Positions 61,437-64,000 of a stretch of 64,000 nucleotides of DNA are shown in pieces. Position 1 is the stretch's first letter. Each line of letters starts with the position of its first letter. A program made the position numbers and the translations under genes. The DNA lies in assembly GCF_036855935.1 (NCBI RefSeq), contig NZ_JASPFK010000001.1, forward strand, positions 338,501-402,500, written 5' to 3'. Source of the DNA: Sphingomonas sp. LR60. Lineage in GTDB: Bacteria; Pseudomonadota; Alphaproteobacteria; Sphingomonadales; Sphingomonadaceae. The notes beneath the pieces are model-generated. The model was not told the origin of the DNA. It searched no databases and was given only the letters and a program-made list of their open reading frames with translations.

Positions 61437-63366
61437 TCAGGCGGCGCGTCGTCCGATGATCCGCACCGCTTCGGGCGGCAGCGCGATCGGCAGGGGTTCC
61501 GAGAAGAGATAGCCCTGCATGTGCTCGCACCCCATCCGCAACAAGGTTTCGAGCTGGTCGGCGGTCTGCACCCCCTCGGCGACGCATTCCAGCGAGAGCG
61601 CGCGGCACAGCCCCATCATCGCCTCCACCACCGCGCGGCCGCGCTGCGGCTGAAGGTCGCTGATAAAGCTGCGATCGATCTTCACCTTGTCGAGAGGAAG
61701 CTGGCGCAGGTTGCTGAGGCTGGAATGCCCGGTGCCGAAATCGTCGAGTGCGATCTTCATGCCGAGCCGACGCAGCCGCTGCAGCGCCCGCCGCGCGGCG
61801 GCGGGATCGCGCATGGCGGCGGTTTCGGTAACCTCGATCCAGATCTCGTGTCGGCGCGACCCCCGACGCGAGCAACTGGCGTTTGATTTCGGTCAGCGTG
61901 GCCGGCGAATGAAGGTCGCACGCCGAGATATTGAACGACAGCGCGATGTCGGGCGGCAGCAGCTGCGCGGCTGCCAGCCCCTTGCGGAACATCGCCAGCG
62001 TGATCCCGTGGATCAGGGTCGACCGCTCCGCGATCGTGATGAAGTCGCACGGCGACACCTCGCCGATCAGCGGGCTGTGCCACCGTGCCAGCAGTTCGAC
62101 CGCTTCGACCCGTCCGGTGCGCGCGCCGACGATCGGCTGGCCATAGAGTCGCAATTCCTCGTCGAAGACGCAGGCTTGCAAGGCCGCCTCGATCGCGCGT
62201 TCGCGTCGGATCGCGGTTTCGAGATCGAGGGTGAAGATGCACATCCCCCCGCCCTGGACGCGCTTGGCATGATAGAGCGCGTAATCGGCGCGATCGAACG
62301 ATTCGGTCGCGGCCAGCCCGGCCTCCGGAAAGGACGCGATCCCCAGCGAGCCGCCGACCGTCACGGTAAGCTCGCCGATGACGAAGGGCGCCGTCATCGC
62401 GCCGCACAGTCTTTCGCCGACGATCGCCGCCGCATGCGGGCCGCCCGCGACCAACAGCCCGAACTCGTCCCCGCCGAGCCGATACAAGGTCGCACCCGGC
62501 GCGAGCAGGCGCTGCACCCGCTCCGCCAGCTGCACCAGCAGGATGTCGCCGACATGGTGACCGAAGGTGTCGTTGACCGGCTTGAAGCGATCGAGGTCGA
62601 GCAGCCCGACCGCAAAGGGCATCGCATTCGCGCCGGTCACCAGCTCGGCGAGATCGTCGTGGAAGCGGCGGCGGTTGGGAAGCCCCGTCAGGCTGTCGGT
62701 ATGCGCCAGCCGCTCGTTCTCGCGATTGAGCCGGATCAGCTCCTCGTGTTGCCGTTTGAAGCGGGTTTGCGAGATCACCTGCCGCCGGAATTGGTCGAAG
62801 CCGTTGAACAGCACGCGCAGCAACACGGTGAGGACCACCGCGACGTACACCGCCATGACGGTGCACATCCGGTCCTGCCGCGCCAGGCAGACGCCGACGA
62901 AGGCAGGCATCACGATCAGGCCCATCAACATCGCGGCCTGTGGCAGCGCGCTGAGGCAGAACATGCAGCCGATCGCGGTGGTCGTGACATAGATGATCAT
63001 ATGCGCCTTCTGGGCCGCGTCACCGTACCCAAGAAGCGCGATCGCCCAACCCGTATAGGCGAGCGCCAGGCCGGTCCCGACCATCGTGATCCTGCGCAGC
63101 TGGTCCCGCGCCTTGGCCGGGGTCAGCGTCTCGCCGCCGCGCGCCCGGCGCGTCCAATATATCAGCCGCACGATGCTGAACACGCAAAGCGCCAGTGGGA
63201 CCGAGGTGCTGAGCGAGATGGGGGCGGCAACGCGGTGGGTCGTGACGATCACCAATGAATTGATGAGCAGCACCGCATACATGAAGGGCAATTGTCGTTG
63301 AATAGCGGTGGCTTGGGCGAAGGCAAGCCGTGGGTTGCTCCCGACGTCGGCGTACCATCGGTACAA
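61437..63366 (-). pseudogene. Membrane GGDEF-EAL cyclic di-GMP protein, frameshifted between the domains' halves
   Basis: The N-terminus has about five or six membrane helices (MYAVLLINSLVIVT, TVMAVYVAVVLTVLLRVLF). The GGDEF domain carries RLGGDEF with no RxxD inhibitory site (APGATLYRLGGDEF). The EAL domain starts VEAVELLARWHSP and has NISACDL, then breaks in LLASGVAPTRDLD. The rest continues in another frame (61437-61814): IALDDFGTGHSSLSNLRQLPLDKVKID and ECVAEGVQT. Removing one base from the C5 run at 61860-61864 (G5 on the coding strand) restores LLASGSRRHEIWIEVTETA. All EAL catalytic residues are then present, so it may be an active phosphodiesterase. The start codon is unsure: TTG at 63366, or further upstream. 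Confidence 0.85.
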
Positions 63367-63450
63367 TCGACGAAGTTTTTTCCCAGCACGCGCTTCCCCC
63401 GCAGTGAAATTCCCCGCCTGCGAGTTTATCGTATGTTGGTTATTAAGGCA

Positions 63451-64000
63451 TCAACTCGGGTTACTACTGTAAGAAATAAGTTCCATCTTTTGCGGCCTCG
63501 TCCCTATGTCGATGTTTTCTATGCGAAACCGCCGCAGCAACACGGTCAGGGTCGAACTGCGCGCGCCGTAAGCCACGCGGGGCGAGGCAACATGGGCAAA
63601 GCAGTTGAAGAAGATTCGGCCGTCCGCGATCGAATCGATGAATACCTTGGGCGCGGGATCGTCGAGGATGTCGGGCTCGGCGGCGAACGTTTCGGCGACG
63701 ATGGCGCTCACGCGGTCGGCATCGATCTCCAGCGGCACGGAGAACTGGATCTGGATGCGGCCGAGCGGTCCGGACAACGTCTTGTTGAGCACCGATTTGG
63801 TGATCAGCTCGGAATTGGGGACGATCAGCGTCGAATGATCGGCGAGCGCGATCTCGGTCGAGCGGACGCTGATCCGCTTGACGTCCCCCTCGTCGGTGCC
63901 GACGCGGATCCAGTCGCCGATCTTGATCGGGCGCTCGGCGAGCAGGATCAGCCCGGAGACGAAATTGGACGTGATGGCCTGCAGGCCGAAGCCGATACCG
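63451..64000 (-). CDS. MscS-family mechanosensitive channel, C-terminal part (start outside window)
   Basis: The frame is open to the window edge and reads GIGFGLQAITSNFVSGLILLAERPIKIGDWI, the end of the pore helix (TM3) and the start of the beta domain. VKRISVRSTEIALADHSTLIVPNSELITKSVLN follows, then a C-terminal alpha/beta domain (IQIQFSVPLEIDADRVSAIV). These are MscS hallmarks. The N-terminal sensor helices lie beyond base 64000. The protein ends ...MELISYSSNPS, and the last about 10 residues are less GC-rich. It would release solutes on osmotic downshift. Confidence 0.92.
   Translation of the reverse strand, partial: GIGFGLQAITSNFVSGLILLAERPIKIGDWIRVGTDEGDVKRISVRSTEIALADHSTLIVPNSELITKSVLNKTLSGPLGRIQIQFSVPLEIDADRVSAIVAETFAAEPDILDDPAPKVFIDSIADGRIFFNCFAHVASPRVAYGARSSTLTVLLRRFRIENIDIGTRPQKMELISYSSNPS

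Overview
The window looks like chromosomal DNA of a sphingomonad (Alphaproteobacteria, Sphingomonas-like). The DNA is strongly GC-rich. The atp F0 genes are arranged I-B-E-F'-F, apart from any F1 genes. One exported protein ends in a PEPxxW-type PEP-CTERM sorting signal. The palindromic intergenic repeats (the 'gtcattgcgag...ctcgcaatgac' and 'gtcattcccgcg...cgcgggaatgac' types) are of the kind common in this group. No tRNA, rRNA, CRISPR array, integrase or complete insertion sequence was seen.

Layout. 0-5.3 kb: propionyl-CoA catabolism, with the end of methylmalonyl-CoA mutase, an LprI-like protein, biotin synthase, two small orphan proteins and a biotin-dependent acyl-CoA carboxylase alpha subunit. 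5.3-10.4 kb: a MacAB/TolC-type efflux operon in which MacB is split into ATPase and permease. 10.5-17 kb (minus strand): a diguanylate cyclase and a molybdo-aldehyde oxidoreductase operon (paoA-paoB-paoC, an XdhC-type chaperone, mocA). 17-26 kb: small lipoprotein and hydrophilic proteins, an old-yellow-enzyme gene divergent from an HxlR regulator, a frameshifted LLM flavoprotein, a COG2509-type FAD protein, a pseudouridine synthase, an RNase H-like protein and a six-helix chemoreceptor-like protein. 26-37 kb (minus strand): GNAT, fabI, YihY, DnaJ-like, transglutaminase, ATP-grasp/alpha-E, ligD, ku and a ParDE-type pair. 37-39.5 kb: pdxH, fieF, phzF-like. 39.5-42.4 kb: a small AT-richer island between two direct copies of the radC 3' end, then radC itself. 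42.5-46.2 kb: YdbH-YnbE-YdbL. 46.4-49 kb: ATP synthase F0. 49-60 kb: DUF885 peptidase, uvrC, recO, leuB, GT2-GtrA, GT39, metZ, apaG, LysR. 60-64 kb (minus strand): MFS transporter, GGDEF-EAL protein and the 3' part of an MscS channel.

Working units. The first cluster joins biotin synthesis, a biotin carboxylase and the B12 mutase of the propionyl-CoA to succinyl-CoA route. The pao operon carries its three structural subunits together with the chaperone and the cytidylyltransferase that make and insert the molybdopterin cytosine dinucleotide cofactor. Ku and LigD form a two-gene non-homologous end-joining system. The ATP-grasp/alpha-E protein and the transglutaminase-like protein form a family pair linked by comparative genomics to peptide-bond chemistry.

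Two themes run through the window. First, palindromic repeats invade or cap genes: one adds 31 in-frame residues to the carboxylase alpha subunit, another element supplies the ligD stop codon, and others form the ends of the RNase H-like and MacB ATPase genes. Second, six otherwise conserved genes (LLM flavoprotein, pseudouridine synthase, DnaJ-like, phzF-like, uvrC 5' end, GGDEF-EAL) each break at or next to a short G/C run or GC repeat. This looks more like residual assembly indels than real gene decay.
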